Assembly: GCA_016839955.1 (NCBI GenBank)
Contig: JAEOTI010000276.1
Coordinates: forward strand, 1-6,351
Length of the DNA: 6,351 nucleotides
Reading direction: 5' to 3'
Origin: Candidatus Hodarchaeota archaeon
Lineage (GTDB): Archaea > Asgardarchaeota > Heimdallarchaeia > Hodarchaeales > YT1-057
The stretch's first letter is position 1, and each line of letters opens with the position of its first letter. The notes under the pieces are model-generated. The model did no database searches, was not told the DNA's origin, and was given only the letters and a program-made list of their open reading frames with translations. Positions 1 through 5,815 of the stretch are shown here, one piece after another. Position numbers and translations under genes: made by a program.

Positions 1-224
1 TATTTCACTCTCTGGTTATTCAAGCTTTGATGAACAAAATCGTTTCATTGTATATGTGCAATCTTAGTTGTTTTAATTCTCCCCAATGTTGCTTGTGTAA
101 TCCTGTTACAAATTCAGCAATTATTTGTCATTCCTGTCGAGAGTTCATCTATACTCCTGTTTTACGTCATCCTGCTTGGATTTTTCTTGGAGTCGTTGAG
201 TTCCAACAACGACAACCGTTCTAA
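1..224 (+). other. Cysteine-rich open frame at the left edge, possibly a host gene cut by the insertion sequence
   Basis: This frame is open from the first base of the window to a TAA at 222-224, so it may be the tail of a gene starting further left. An internal ATG at 30 has no convincing ribosome site. Between 57 and 137 it encodes seven cysteines in 27 residues, ending in a CxxC-x9-CxxC arrangement (QCCLC, then ICHSC). That spacing resembles the N-terminal zinc finger of ComF/GntX-type phosphoribosyltransferases, but no PRPP loop follows. The last dozen codons (from about 187) lie in the predicted omega-RNA hairpin of the insertion sequence, so the natural end of the protein, if there is one, has been lost. 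No continuation is visible on the other side of the element. It could equally be a chance open frame; the ComF resemblance is inference from cysteine spacing only. Confidence 0.2.
192..213 (-). repeat. Hairpin just after tnpB, likely last stem of the omega-RNA scaffold
   Basis: GTCGTTG (192-198) pairs perfectly with CAACGAC (207-213) around an 8-nt loop. An alternative pairing, TTGGA (187-191) with TCCAA (202-206), crosses the first stem. The two could compete or form part of a pseudoknot. No U-run follows on the minus strand, so it is not a classical intrinsic terminator. I take it as marking the right end of the insertion sequence. Confidence 0.55.
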
Positions 225-240
225 AAGACTTATACAACTC

Positions 241-1539
241 TTAGCATCCATAGACATCTATTGTACGCTCATCATTGTTGTGGCTAATTTCCTGCTTCGC
301 AGAGGTGTGCCTGAAGCCGTCAGGTCTTATCACCTCTCCACAGGCGTTTAATGTCTCTGACAAACTACCAGCGACGGAATAATTAGGATGTAAATTTAAT
401 CGACAATAATAATATTGTTCCATATTCAACGCGGAATTTAAATCGCGGTCCAACGTCATCCCACACATGGGACATTCAAAGACACGGTCGGTTAAAACCA
501 AATCAGTATGATAATACCAACAGGTCGAACAGAGCTTCGAGGACGGATAAAATCGAGGGACCTCGACATAATCCGCTCCATTCCAGTCACTTTTATATCT
601 CAACTGCCGTAGGAATTCGCCATGAGCGGCATCCGCCCAACTTTTCGCTTGTCGTTTATTTTTTTGGAGTCCTGCAATATGTAAATTCTCAGTGACCAGG
701 ACACCGTGGTTTTGAGTGACGTAGGCACTGAGTTTGTGATGATGATTAGTCCGACAGGCGCTCAGGCGTTGATGGAATCGCGCTAACCGATGAACAGCTT
801 GTCGACGGTTCTGTGATCCTTTTTGCTTGCGGGAGACCGCCCGCGACAACCGCTGTAATTTCCTTTCTCCTGTCCGAAGCCATCGGGGGTTTTTTAACTC
901 GAGACCATTTGAAAAGGTAGCAAATTTAACTAAGCCCGGATCAAGTCCGAGGACCATTGGTTGCTCATTCGGGAGCGAAGCTGGCACCTCTTCAGTGATT
1001 TGTAGGGCCACATACCACCGATCTGCCGTGCGGGATATTGTGGCACTGAGGATGTGAGCAGACGAAGGTAATTGAGGGCGTTCCTTCAGTCGTAACCTCC
1101 CTAAACGGGGCAATTGGACCAGTCTCCTCTCAGGAGAAATACGAATTATGCCGGTAAGACGAAAACTGTCCTTACAACGCCCTTTCTTTTTGAACTTTGG
1201 AAAGCCCACATATCGGGTGGTCTTCCCCGTTTGACGGTCCTTTTGGTTCTTGTAAAAGTTGGTAAAGGCTCGGCCTAAGTCTCGTAAGGCTTCTTGAGGT
1301 ATACACTTGGAATAGTTGTACATCCATGAAAAATTGCTCTGCTTGAGAGTGTTAAGTTGTTTATGTTGTCTCATCGCATCAGTGAACCGCTCGTTGCCTT
1401 GATTGTTATGGTATCGTTCAGTCCGGTCCGCCAGACCCCAATTCCAGGCAAATCGGGTGGTCCCGGCACACTGAGAGAGTAGAGTACGTTCTTTGTTATT
1501 GACTTTCAGTTCATAGCGGTAACCCCGGATACAAATCAT
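241..1539 (-). CDS. tnpB: TnpB, RNA-guided DNA endonuclease of an IS607-type element
   Basis: The 432-residue protein belongs to the TnpB (OrfB) family, the small transposon nucleases ancestral to Cas12, which use an omega RNA to cut the empty donor site and help retain the element. The N-terminal wedge-like region (residues 1-190) contains the usual AGxxRFAWNW-type segment near 25-34 and the FPKFKKKG motif at 113-120. The RuvC-like domain shows all three acidic sites: D200 in GLDPG, E284 in VTENL, and the DRDLNSA motif at 364-370. A zinc finger is formed by C337/C340 and C356/C359. W341 replaces the glycine usual after the first pair. The C-terminal tail (about 375-432) is typical of the family and overlaps the omega-RNA region. 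The ATG overlaps the tnpA stop by 4 nt (ATGA), and a weak GGAG lies 11 nt upstream, suggesting translational coupling. No frameshift or missing catalytic residue is seen, so activity is plausible. Confidence 0.95.
   Translation of the reverse strand: MICIRGYRYELKVNNKERTLLSQCAGTTRFAWNWGLADRTERYHNNQGNERFTDAMRQHKQLNTLKQSNFSWMYNYSKCIPQEALRDLGRAFTNFYKNQKDRQTGKTTRYVGFPKFKKKGRCKDSFRLTGIIRISPERRLVQLPRLGRLRLKERPQLPSSAHILSATISRTADRWYVALQITEEVPASLPNEQPMVLGLDPGLVKFATFSNGLELKNPRWLRTGERKLQRLSRAVSRKQKGSQNRRQAVHRLARFHQRLSACRTNHHHKLSAYVTQNHGVLVTENLHIAGLQKNKRQAKSWADAAHGEFLRQLRYKSDWNGADYVEVPRFYPSSKLCSTCWYYHTDLVLTDRVFECPMCGMTLDRDLNSALNMEQYYYCRLNLHPNYSVAGSLSETLNACGEVIRPDGFRHTSAKQEISHNNDERTIDVYGC
301..337 (-). repeat. 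Nested inverted repeat inside the tnpB 3' end
   Basis: AGAGGTG (301-307) is exactly complementary to CACCTCT (331-337). Between them CCTGA (310-314) pairs with TCAGG (320-324) around a 5-nt loop. On the tnpB transcript this gives one hairpin with a 7-bp outer and a 5-bp inner stem, within codons for residues about 402-413. It is the strongest RNA structure in the window and the likely core of the omega RNA. Confidence 0.75.
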
Positions 1540-2111
1540 TGTTTCAAGGTCTCCAAAGCTTTTTTTGCCCTATTTCGAGCGGACCGCCGACCATACAACC
1601 GGGCACAAAACGAAGTTAATACATCTATCATGTCTTGCACTAAATCATCTGTACATTCAGTCGCATTGAGCACCCGGAGCTCTCGCTTTGAGGCTTTCAG
1701 TGTCATAGCGATGTATTCATACCCAAAACGTGTGAGCCGGTCCTTGTGTTCCACTAAAATAATAGGGATCGTAGGATCCGCTAACAGATGGAGGAGTTTT
1801 TTCCGGTGACCATTCAATCCAGAACCAATTTCAGTGAGTTCTTTCACCACTTGCAGTCCATTCGCTGCAGCATAGTCGCGTAAACGTTGTAATTGACGTT
1901 TCAAGTCAGGTTTTTGATCGTTCGACGAGACACGAGCATAGAGCGCCGCCTGGGGTTGTCTTGATATCTCAGGTGCCGAGGGATGCACTAAGATGGTTCC
2001 AGTGGGTAATTGCTCCGTAGGTAAGGGGAATTTCCCAGAACGGTATAACCGATATGCTGTATGGTAACATACCCCTTTCTGTCGTGCCCAGTCTGCTAAT
2101 TTCATTGTCAC
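1536..2111 (-). CDS. tnpA: TnpA, serine-recombinase transposase of the IS607 family
   Basis: This 191-residue protein catalyses excision and integration of the element by a serine-recombinase mechanism. Residues 3-24 (KLADWARQKGVCYHTAYRLY) form a MerR-like helix-turn-helix that binds element ends, the N-terminal placement typical of IS607 TnpA. The resolvase-like catalytic domain begins at YARVSS (58-63), where S62 is the expected nucleophile. Conserved EHKDRLTRFG follows at 121-130 with the active-site arginines. GSGLNGHR (96-103) and the C-terminal SFCARLYGRRSARNR stretch (167-181) are family signatures. Two starts are possible: GTG at 2111 or ATG at 2105, two codons later. Neither has a good ribosome site, so a short-leader or leaderless transcript is possible. 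It overlaps tnpB by 4 nt. Length and motifs indicate an intact gene. Confidence 0.95.
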   Translation of the reverse strand: MTMKLADWARQKGVCYHTAYRLYRSGKFPLPTEQLPTGTILVHPSAPEISRQPQAALYARVSSNDQKPDLKRQLQRLRDYAAANGLQVVKELTEIGSGLNGHRKKLLHLLADPTIPIILVEHKDRLTRFGYEYIAMTLKASKRELRVLNATECTDDLVQDMIDVLTSFCARLYGRRSARNRAKKALETLKQ

Positions 2112-2114
2112 ATC

Positions 2115-2131
2115 TGTTAATCAGTGTTAAT
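2115..2131. repeat. Tandem TGTTAAT motifs upstream of tnpA
   Basis: TGTTAAT occurs at 2115-2121 and again at 2125-2131, exactly 10 bp apart, one helical turn, immediately before the tnpA start. Further TGTTAA copies lie at 2241-2246 and 2286-2291. The longer form AGTGTTAAT is shared by 2123-2131 and 2284-2292. Spaced repeats near the left end fit transposase-binding sites, but this is inference. Confidence 0.35.
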
Positions 2132-2137
2132 GTTTGG

Positions 2138-2144
2138 TTATAAA
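2138..2144 (-). promoter_or_regulatory. TATA-like box for tnpA-tnpB
   Basis: On the minus strand this reads TTTATAA, about 27 bases before the GTG and 33 before the ATG of tnpA. That distance suits an archaeal TATA box driving a short-leader or leaderless transcript. Read as bacterial, TATAAC with an upstream TTTACA is possible, but the 15-nt spacer is short. Confidence 0.3.
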
Positions 2145-2242
2145 CTCACAAAACAGTTGTAAACCCTGAATTGAGTGATTTTCAAAAATGATGATCTAAA
2201 TTTATCAATTGTATAACATAGCATGCAGAAAAAATTTACTTG

Positions 2243-2271
2243 TTAACAAAAATTTCCAACAAACCTAATAT
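2243..2271 (+). promoter_or_regulatory. Candidate promoter for cysS
   Basis: TTAACA (2243-2248) and TAATAT (2266-2271) are separated by 17 bp, matching a bacterial -35/-10 pair at 5/6 and 4/6 positions. The -35 overlaps the palindrome TTGTTAACAA (2240-2249), which could be an operator. An archaeal reading would instead use ATTTAAAAT at 2291-2299, close to the start codon. The rest of the AT-rich 2112-2317 gap shows no gene. Confidence 0.3.
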
Positions 2272-2304
2272 TAGAGCTTCCTTAGTGTTAATTTAAAATT
2301 GCTT

Positions 2305-2308
2305 GGAG
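2305..2308 (+). promoter_or_regulatory. Ribosome binding site of cysS
   Basis: GGAG lies 9 nt before the ATG at 2318. A TTG at 2303 is in frame, but it overlaps this site and lacks its own, so the ATG is the better start. Confidence 0.75.
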
Positions 2309-2317
2309 ATCTATAAA

Positions 2318-3760
2318 ATGCCAATCCGTTTCTTCAACACTCTATCCCGTCAAGTAGAAGACTTTGAGCCCCTAGAACCTGGAAAAGTACGAATGTACAA
2401 TTGTGGACCAACAGTTTACGATTTCCCTCACATAGGAAACTATCGTTCTTTCTTTTTAGCGGATATGTTACGACGCTACTTGGAATTTCGAGGATTTGAG
2501 GTACTTCAAGTTATGAATATCACGGATATAGATGATAAAACAATTCGCGACTCAGGCCAAGCTAGAATGGAACTGGAAGAGTTTACGAAGAAATTCACAG
2601 CGGAGTTTTTTCGCGGTCTAGACATGCTTAACATCCGACGGGCTCATCTGTATCCTAGAGCAACCATTCATATTCCAGAAATGATTGAATTAATCTCGAA
2701 ATTGATTAATAATGGTCATGCTTATCAAAAAAGCGGTGATGTCTACTTTAAGATTTCCAGCTTTCCTAATTATGGAAAACTTGCTAGAATCGACCCTGAA
2801 AAATTGCAAATTGGAGCATCAGTAGATGTAGATGAATATGAAAAAGATAATCCCCGCGATTTTGCATTATGGAAGGCTGCAAAACCAGAAGAACGGGAAC
2901 GAAACATTTTCTTTGAAAGTCCTTGGGGTGAAGGACGCCCTGGTTGGCATATAGAATGCTCTGCTATGGGGATGAAATACTTAGGAGAAAGTTTCGATAT
3001 TCATACAGGAGGCGTTGATAATCTCTTTCCTCACCATGAAAATGAGATTGCTCAATCTGAAGGAGCGACAGGAAAACTCTTTGTGAAATATTGGATTCAT
3101 GGCGAACATTTACTCGCTGATGGTATAAAAATGGCTAAATCTGCTGGAAACTATGTAAAGTTGCGGGAAATTTACAAACACGGTACAGACACACTCCGAT
3201 ATCTTTTTCTCTCTACACATTACCGTCAACAGTTAAATTTAACAGAAAACACGATTAAAAACGCTCAAGCAAATATTGAAAGACTTCGAACCTCTCTCAA
3301 CGATTTACGTTCCGAAATCGCTTCAGAACAAACTCATTTAGACTATGGGGAAAATGAAAAGTCTCTATTACTTCAATTACAACAAGCCCGACAAGATTTC
3401 GTTGAAACAGTAGATAATGATCTAAACTTACCTGGAGGTCTTAACAGTCTTCATAAGATGTCTCGTGCAATCAATGTCTACTTAGGTCAAGATTATCGCA
3501 ATTTAGGTGTTTTAAAGCAATCTTTTTCATACTATTCTGAATTACTTAACGTCCTAGGTATATTCGAAGAATCTTCAGAACAAAAAGAAAGCAAGTTGGT
3601 GGAAGATCTTATTCGGATAGTAATTGATATTCGCCAAGAAGCTAGGGAACAGAAAGATTTTACAACGGCTGATACAATTCGTTCCCGTCTTGCAGAAATT
3701 GGAATCGAACTTAAAGACCTTTCAGACGGAGCTCGATGGAGTTTTGGCAAAAAAAATTAG
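2318..3760 (+). CDS. cysS: Cysteinyl-tRNA synthetase
   Basis: This cytoplasmic class I aminoacyl-tRNA synthetase charges tRNA-Cys with cysteine using ATP. From the ATG at 2318 it is 480 residues, a normal full length for the family. C29 in MYNCGPTVYD, C214 in WHIECSAM, H239 and E243 in FPHHENEIAQ match the four ligands of the active-site zinc that selects cysteine. The ATP-binding signatures are HIGN (38-41) in place of HIGH and KMAKS (271-275) in place of KMSKS; both are mild variants. The region after about 310 is the helical DALR/anticodon-binding part, and the protein ends with the usual GARWSFG-type segment. A GGAG site decides the start. The gene diverges from the insertion sequence and converges on deoC with only 16 bp between stop codons and no hairpin terminator visible. 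It appears to be a stand-alone essential gene. Confidence 0.97.
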   Translation: MPIRFFNTLSRQVEDFEPLEPGKVRMYNCGPTVYDFPHIGNYRSFFLADMLRRYLEFRGFEVLQVMNITDIDDKTIRDSGQARMELEEFTKKFTAEFFRGLDMLNIRRAHLYPRATIHIPEMIELISKLINNGHAYQKSGDVYFKISSFPNYGKLARIDPEKLQIGASVDVDEYEKDNPRDFALWKAAKPEERERNIFFESPWGEGRPGWHIECSAMGMKYLGESFDIHTGGVDNLFPHHENEIAQSEGATGKLFVKYWIHGEHLLADGIKMAKSAGNYVKLREIYKHGTDTLRYLFLSTHYRQQLNLTENTIKNAQANIERLRTSLNDLRSEIASEQTHLDYGENEKSLLLQLQQARQDFVETVDNDLNLPGGLNSLHKMSRAINVYLGQDYRNLGVLKQSFSYYSELLNVLGIFEESSEQKESKLVEDLIRIVIDIRQEAREQKDFTTADTIRSRLAEIGIELKDLSDGARWSFGKKN

Positions 3761-3776
3761 GAATTCATGGTAAGAT

Positions 3777-4424
3777 CTATATTACTCCTATAATAGCTAG
3801 AGAACTACTCGTACCAATTCGATTTGCTCCAGCTTCAATCATTTGGATAGCGACTTCTTTAGTTCTAATCCCTCCTGAAGCTTTGATTTTCATCCTATCT
3901 TCTACAGTTTTTCGCATTAGTTTTAGATCAGCTACCGTTGCACCACCAGTCGAGAAACCAGTTGATGTTTTGACAAAATGTGCGCCTGCTTGTTCACTTA
4001 ATTTGCAAGCTTGAATTTTCTCAGACTCAGAAAGTAGGCAGGTTTCAATTATTACTTTCACAATTAATTCTGGCCCCGCAACTTCGACTACATACTTTAT
4101 CTCATTTAGAACATAGTCAAAATCGGAATTTTTTAATGCAGCTATATTGATTACCATATCTAGTTCATGTACGCCTCTTTCTGAGAGGTTTTTTGCTTCG
4201 AAACCCTTTGTTAATAATTCAACAGCACCTAATGGAAAACCTATCACGCTACATACCTTAACATCTGAATCTAGAGTCTGCTCAAGAGCTAATGAGGTGT
4301 AACTTGGATTAACACAAACTGAGTAAAAATTGTATTTTTTTGCTTCTTCACATAATTTGACTATATCTTGCTTTATTGCATCTGGTTTGAGATTTGTATG
4401 ATCAATGTATCTGGCTAGTTCCAA
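3777..4424 (-). CDS. deoC: Deoxyribose-phosphate aldolase
   Basis: DeoC reversibly cleaves 2-deoxy-D-ribose 5-phosphate into acetaldehyde and glyceraldehyde 3-phosphate, the last step of deoxynucleoside breakdown, as a cytoplasmic class I aldolase. Catalytic residues are visible: K152 in VKTSTGF forms the Schiff base, with K181 in KASGG and D89 in ELDMVIN assisting. The GFSTGGAT segment (156-163) binds phosphate. The TTG at 4424 is preferred over the in-frame GTG at 4436: a strong AGGTGG lies 8 nt before it, and the resulting 215-residue protein begins six residues before IDHT, as I recall for Bacillus subtilis DeoC. The GTG would give 219 residues and destroy that site. The gene follows tpiA almost without gap, so the two are cotranscribed and probably translationally coupled. 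TpiA would process its triose-phosphate product. Confidence 0.96.
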   Translation of the reverse strand: MELARYIDHTNLKPDAIKQDIVKLCEEAKKYNFYSVCVNPSYTSLALEQTLDSDVKVCSVIGFPLGAVELLTKGFEAKNLSERGVHELDMVINIAALKNSDFDYVLNEIKYVVEVAGPELIVKVIIETCLLSESEKIQACKLSEQAGAHFVKTSTGFSTGGATVADLKLMRKTVEDRMKIKASGGIRTKEVAIQMIEAGANRIGTSSSLAIIGVI

Positions 4425-4432
4425 AATTCTTT

Positions 4433-4438
4433 CCACCT
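4433..4438 (-). promoter_or_regulatory. Ribosome binding site of deoC, overlapping the tpiA stop
   Basis: AGGTGG on the minus strand includes the last two bases of the tpiA TAG stop and sits 8 nt before the TTG at 4424. It decides the deoC start and implies that ribosomes finishing tpiA can restart on deoC. Confidence 0.65.
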
Positions 4439-5195
4439 ATGATTTGCAACCTTCAATAATCTTTGTAAACGATTCAGGATCTAAACTAGCTCCTCCAACG
4501 AGGAATCCATCAACATCTTCTTTGGAATATAATTCTTTTGCATTTCCAGGTTTTACACTTCCCCCGTATAGGATTTGAGTTGTATTGGCAATTTTTTCAT
4601 TTATTTTGTCCCTTAAAAATGCTCTAATTGATTGATGGACTTCTTGAGCTTGTTCAGGGGTAGCGGTGTGTCCTGTCCCGATAGCCCACACGGGTTCGTA
4701 AGCAATCAAGAATCTTTTTTCAAGATTCCTTTCTAAAATTGGAAAAACAGCGTCTATCTGTCTTTTAATTACTTTCTCGGTATTTCCTGATTCTCTTTCT
4801 TCTAATTTTTCCCCTACACAGATAACTGGGATTAATTCGTTGGTAAAAGCAGAATCAACTCGTTTTTTGACTTCCTCATCACTCTCTCCAAATATATGTC
4901 TTCGTTCTGAGTGCCCAAGTATAACATAACTGCATCCTGCATTTCGTACCATTTGAGGAGATAGTTCTCCAGTGAACGCTCCTTTAGGTTCAAAATACAT
5001 AGTTTGAGCACCAACTTGTACTGTGGAACCTGCTTGTGAAAAATCACCACTTAATTGTGGACAAATATATATGGGAGGGCAAATTATTACATCAGCCCAG
5101 TCAAAATGTTTATTTATTGTCTGAAAAAATTGATGGGCTTCTTGTAAGTTCATATTCATTTTCCAATTAGCTATAACGCATGGTTTTCGTCCCAT
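4437..5195 (-). CDS. tpiA: Triosephosphate isomerase
   Basis: TpiA interconverts glyceraldehyde 3-phosphate and dihydroxyacetone phosphate in glycolysis and gluconeogenesis. The 252-residue TIM barrel has every hallmark: N10 and K12 in NWKMN, catalytic H95 in GHSERR, catalytic base E167 in AYEPVWAIGTG, the mobile loop 6 following it, and the phosphate-binding YGGSV (210-214) and VGGASL (233-238). The length matches the bacterial/eukaryotic dimeric form and is longer than the compact archaeal enzyme of about 225 residues, which bears on the host question. The ATG is supported by GAGGTG 5 nt upstream. The gene has its own 87-bp upstream region with AT-rich promoter candidates and is followed directly by deoC. 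Confidence 0.97.
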   Translation of the reverse strand: MGRKPCVIANWKMNMNLQEAHQFFQTINKHFDWADVIICPPIYICPQLSGDFSQAGSTVQVGAQTMYFEPKGAFTGELSPQMVRNAGCSYVILGHSERRHIFGESDEEVKKRVDSAFTNELIPVICVGEKLEERESGNTEKVIKRQIDAVFPILERNLEKRFLIAYEPVWAIGTGHTATPEQAQEVHQSIRAFLRDKINEKIANTTQILYGGSVKPGNAKELYSKEDVDGFLVGGASLDPESFTKIIEGCKS

Positions 5196-5200
5196 TCTAA

Positions 5201-5206
5201 CACCTC
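5201..5206 (-). promoter_or_regulatory. Ribosome binding site of tpiA
   Basis: GAGGTG on the minus strand lies 5 nt before the ATG at 5195. It closely matches the core shared with the deoC site, showing that this host uses Shine-Dalgarno initiation. Confidence 0.8.
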
Positions 5207-5236
5207 AAGATGTTTATGATTTCTAAAAAACATATG

Positions 5237-5266
5237 TATATTTTTTCGCTTCTTGTTATATTTTTT
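5237..5266 (-). promoter_or_regulatory. Duplicated TATA-like promoter elements before tpiA
   Basis: AAAAAATATA occurs twice on the minus strand, at 5237-5246 and 5257-5266, exactly 20 bp apart (two helical turns). The copy nearer the gene is preceded by purine-rich AGCG, as in an archaeal BRE-TATA pair, and would start transcription about 15-20 nt before the tpiA ATG. A bacterial reading (TTGAAA then TATAAC) has a poor 14-nt spacer. Confidence 0.4.
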
Positions 5267-5275
5267 AGTCCTTTT

Positions 5276-5292
5276 TTCAACCTCAGGTTGAA
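5276..5292. repeat. 7-bp inverted repeat centred on a stop codon
   Basis: TTCAACC (5276-5282) and GGTTGAA (5286-5292) are perfect complements around a 3-nt loop that is exactly the TGA stop of the unknown upstream gene. On the plus strand it is followed by TTTTT, but no plus-strand gene ends here. On the minus strand it is flanked by A-runs and would be only a weak terminator. It may be an operator or simply a 3'-end stem. Confidence 0.5.
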
Positions 5293-5801
5293 TTTTTCGA
5301 TTTTTTAATAATTGCACGAATATCTGTAAGATATAAACAAGCTTCTCTTAGGGCTAGATCTTTTATTGAATTTTGCTTCACACTCTCTGTAGATGAATCT
5401 AATGCTGCATCAAAGATATTTAACACCCGTTGTTCTTCTTTGATAGTGTGATAAAGAACTTTAGCTCTTCCCACTAATCCATTGTTCCTCTGTTTACCAG
5501 TTAGTATTTGTATTTGATCTATATAATTATTAATATATAATAAAGAGGAGTCTAGATTAAGATCATAAGCTTCTAATAACCCCATTAACAATAAGCTATG
5601 GACTGAGAGGTTAGATTTTCCTTTTGAGATCTCTAAAAGCTGCTTCTTAGTAATTTCTAGACTGGTACGTTCACCAGTTAAAAGATGCATTTGTGCAGAA
5701 TATAACCGACGAAAATCCTCCAATGGTAAATTTTGACGCAAAAGATTCTTAATGAGTTCCAAAACCTGTTCAAGTTCAGCTTTATAACAATCGAAACTCA
5801 T
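5283..5801 (-). CDS. Protein of unknown function in the prs operon
   Basis: I do not recognise this 172-residue protein. It is predicted to be soluble and mostly alpha-helical, rich in leucine, lysine and glutamate, with no signal peptide, no membrane segment and no cysteine motif (one cysteine near each end). Two similar pieces, LLTGERTS (around 40-47) and ILTGKQRN (around 99-106), follow helical stretches and might reflect a duplicated helical-hairpin unit, as in TPR-like scaffolds; this is weak. It starts at an ATG 14 nt after the stop of the PRPP synthetase gene on the same strand, so the two are probably cotranscribed. A weak GTGAG lies about 9 nt before the ATG. Base composition matches the neighbouring host genes. 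The adjacency suggests a partner or regulator of nucleotide or pentose metabolism, but no function can be assigned. Confidence 0.75.
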   Translation of the reverse strand: MSFDCYKAELEQVLELIKNLLRQNLPLEDFRRLYSAQMHLLTGERTSLEITKKQLLEISKGKSNLSVHSLLLMGLLEAYDLNLDSSLLYINNYIDQIQILTGKQRNNGLVGRAKVLYHTIKEEQRVLNIFDAALDSSTESVKQNSIKDLALREACLYLTDIRAIIKKSKNST

Positions 5802-5815
5802 ATGTGGAATCTCAC

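Larger units (their letters stand above)
187..345 (-). ncRNA. Predicted omega (guide) RNA scaffold of TnpB
   Basis: TnpB families process a guide RNA from the 3' end of their own transcript, and its scaffold overlaps the last tnpB codons. Here the tnpB 3' end contains a nested inverted repeat (301-337), a weak pairing TACAA/TTGTA (233-237 with 261-265), and a 7-bp hairpin after the stop (192-213). The guide would be host sequence just beyond the right end, below about 187 on the minus strand. The structure is seen in the sequence; the role is inferred from the family. The 5' limit and the exact guide start are guesses. Confidence 0.5.
187..2161 (-). mobile_element. IS607-family insertion sequence (tnpA-tnpB), apparently intact; ends approximate
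   Basis: A serine-recombinase transposase and an RNA-guided TnpB nuclease lie in the same order and with the same overlapping arrangement as in IS607 elements. Both are full length with catalytic residues present. The block is clearly GC-richer than the host genes on either side, which fits recent transfer. IS607 elements have no fixed terminal inverted repeats and make no target duplication, so the ends cannot be read directly. The right end is placed at the last hairpin after tnpB (near 187) and the left end just beyond the tnpA promoter region, where a near match of TACAACTCTT (233-242) occurs inverted at 2152-2161. True ends may differ by tens of bases. The element sits upstream of cysS in divergent orientation and leaves cysS intact. 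Confidence 0.85.

Noticed and set aside
827..1057. 76-codon plus-strand open frame
   Set aside because: It lies wholly inside tnpB on the opposite strand, has no family features, and is a shadow frame.
2303..2317. TTG start extending cysS by five codons
   Set aside because: The bases form the ribosome site of the ATG at 2318, and the family begins at that methionine.
3532..3750. 72-codon minus-strand open frame
   Set aside because: It is fully antisense to the conserved cysS C-terminus.
3736..4014. 92-codon plus-strand open frame
   Set aside because: It overlaps the cysS end and the opposite strand of deoC; its hydrophobic stretches are antisense readings of deoC.
4832..5050. 72-codon minus-strand open frame
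   Set aside because: It is an alternative frame inside tpiA, which has complete catalytic motifs.
5276..5297. Intrinsic terminator on the plus strand (stem followed by TTTTT)
   Set aside because: No plus-strand gene lies upstream of it, the stem has only three GC pairs, and the minus strand lacks a U-run after it.
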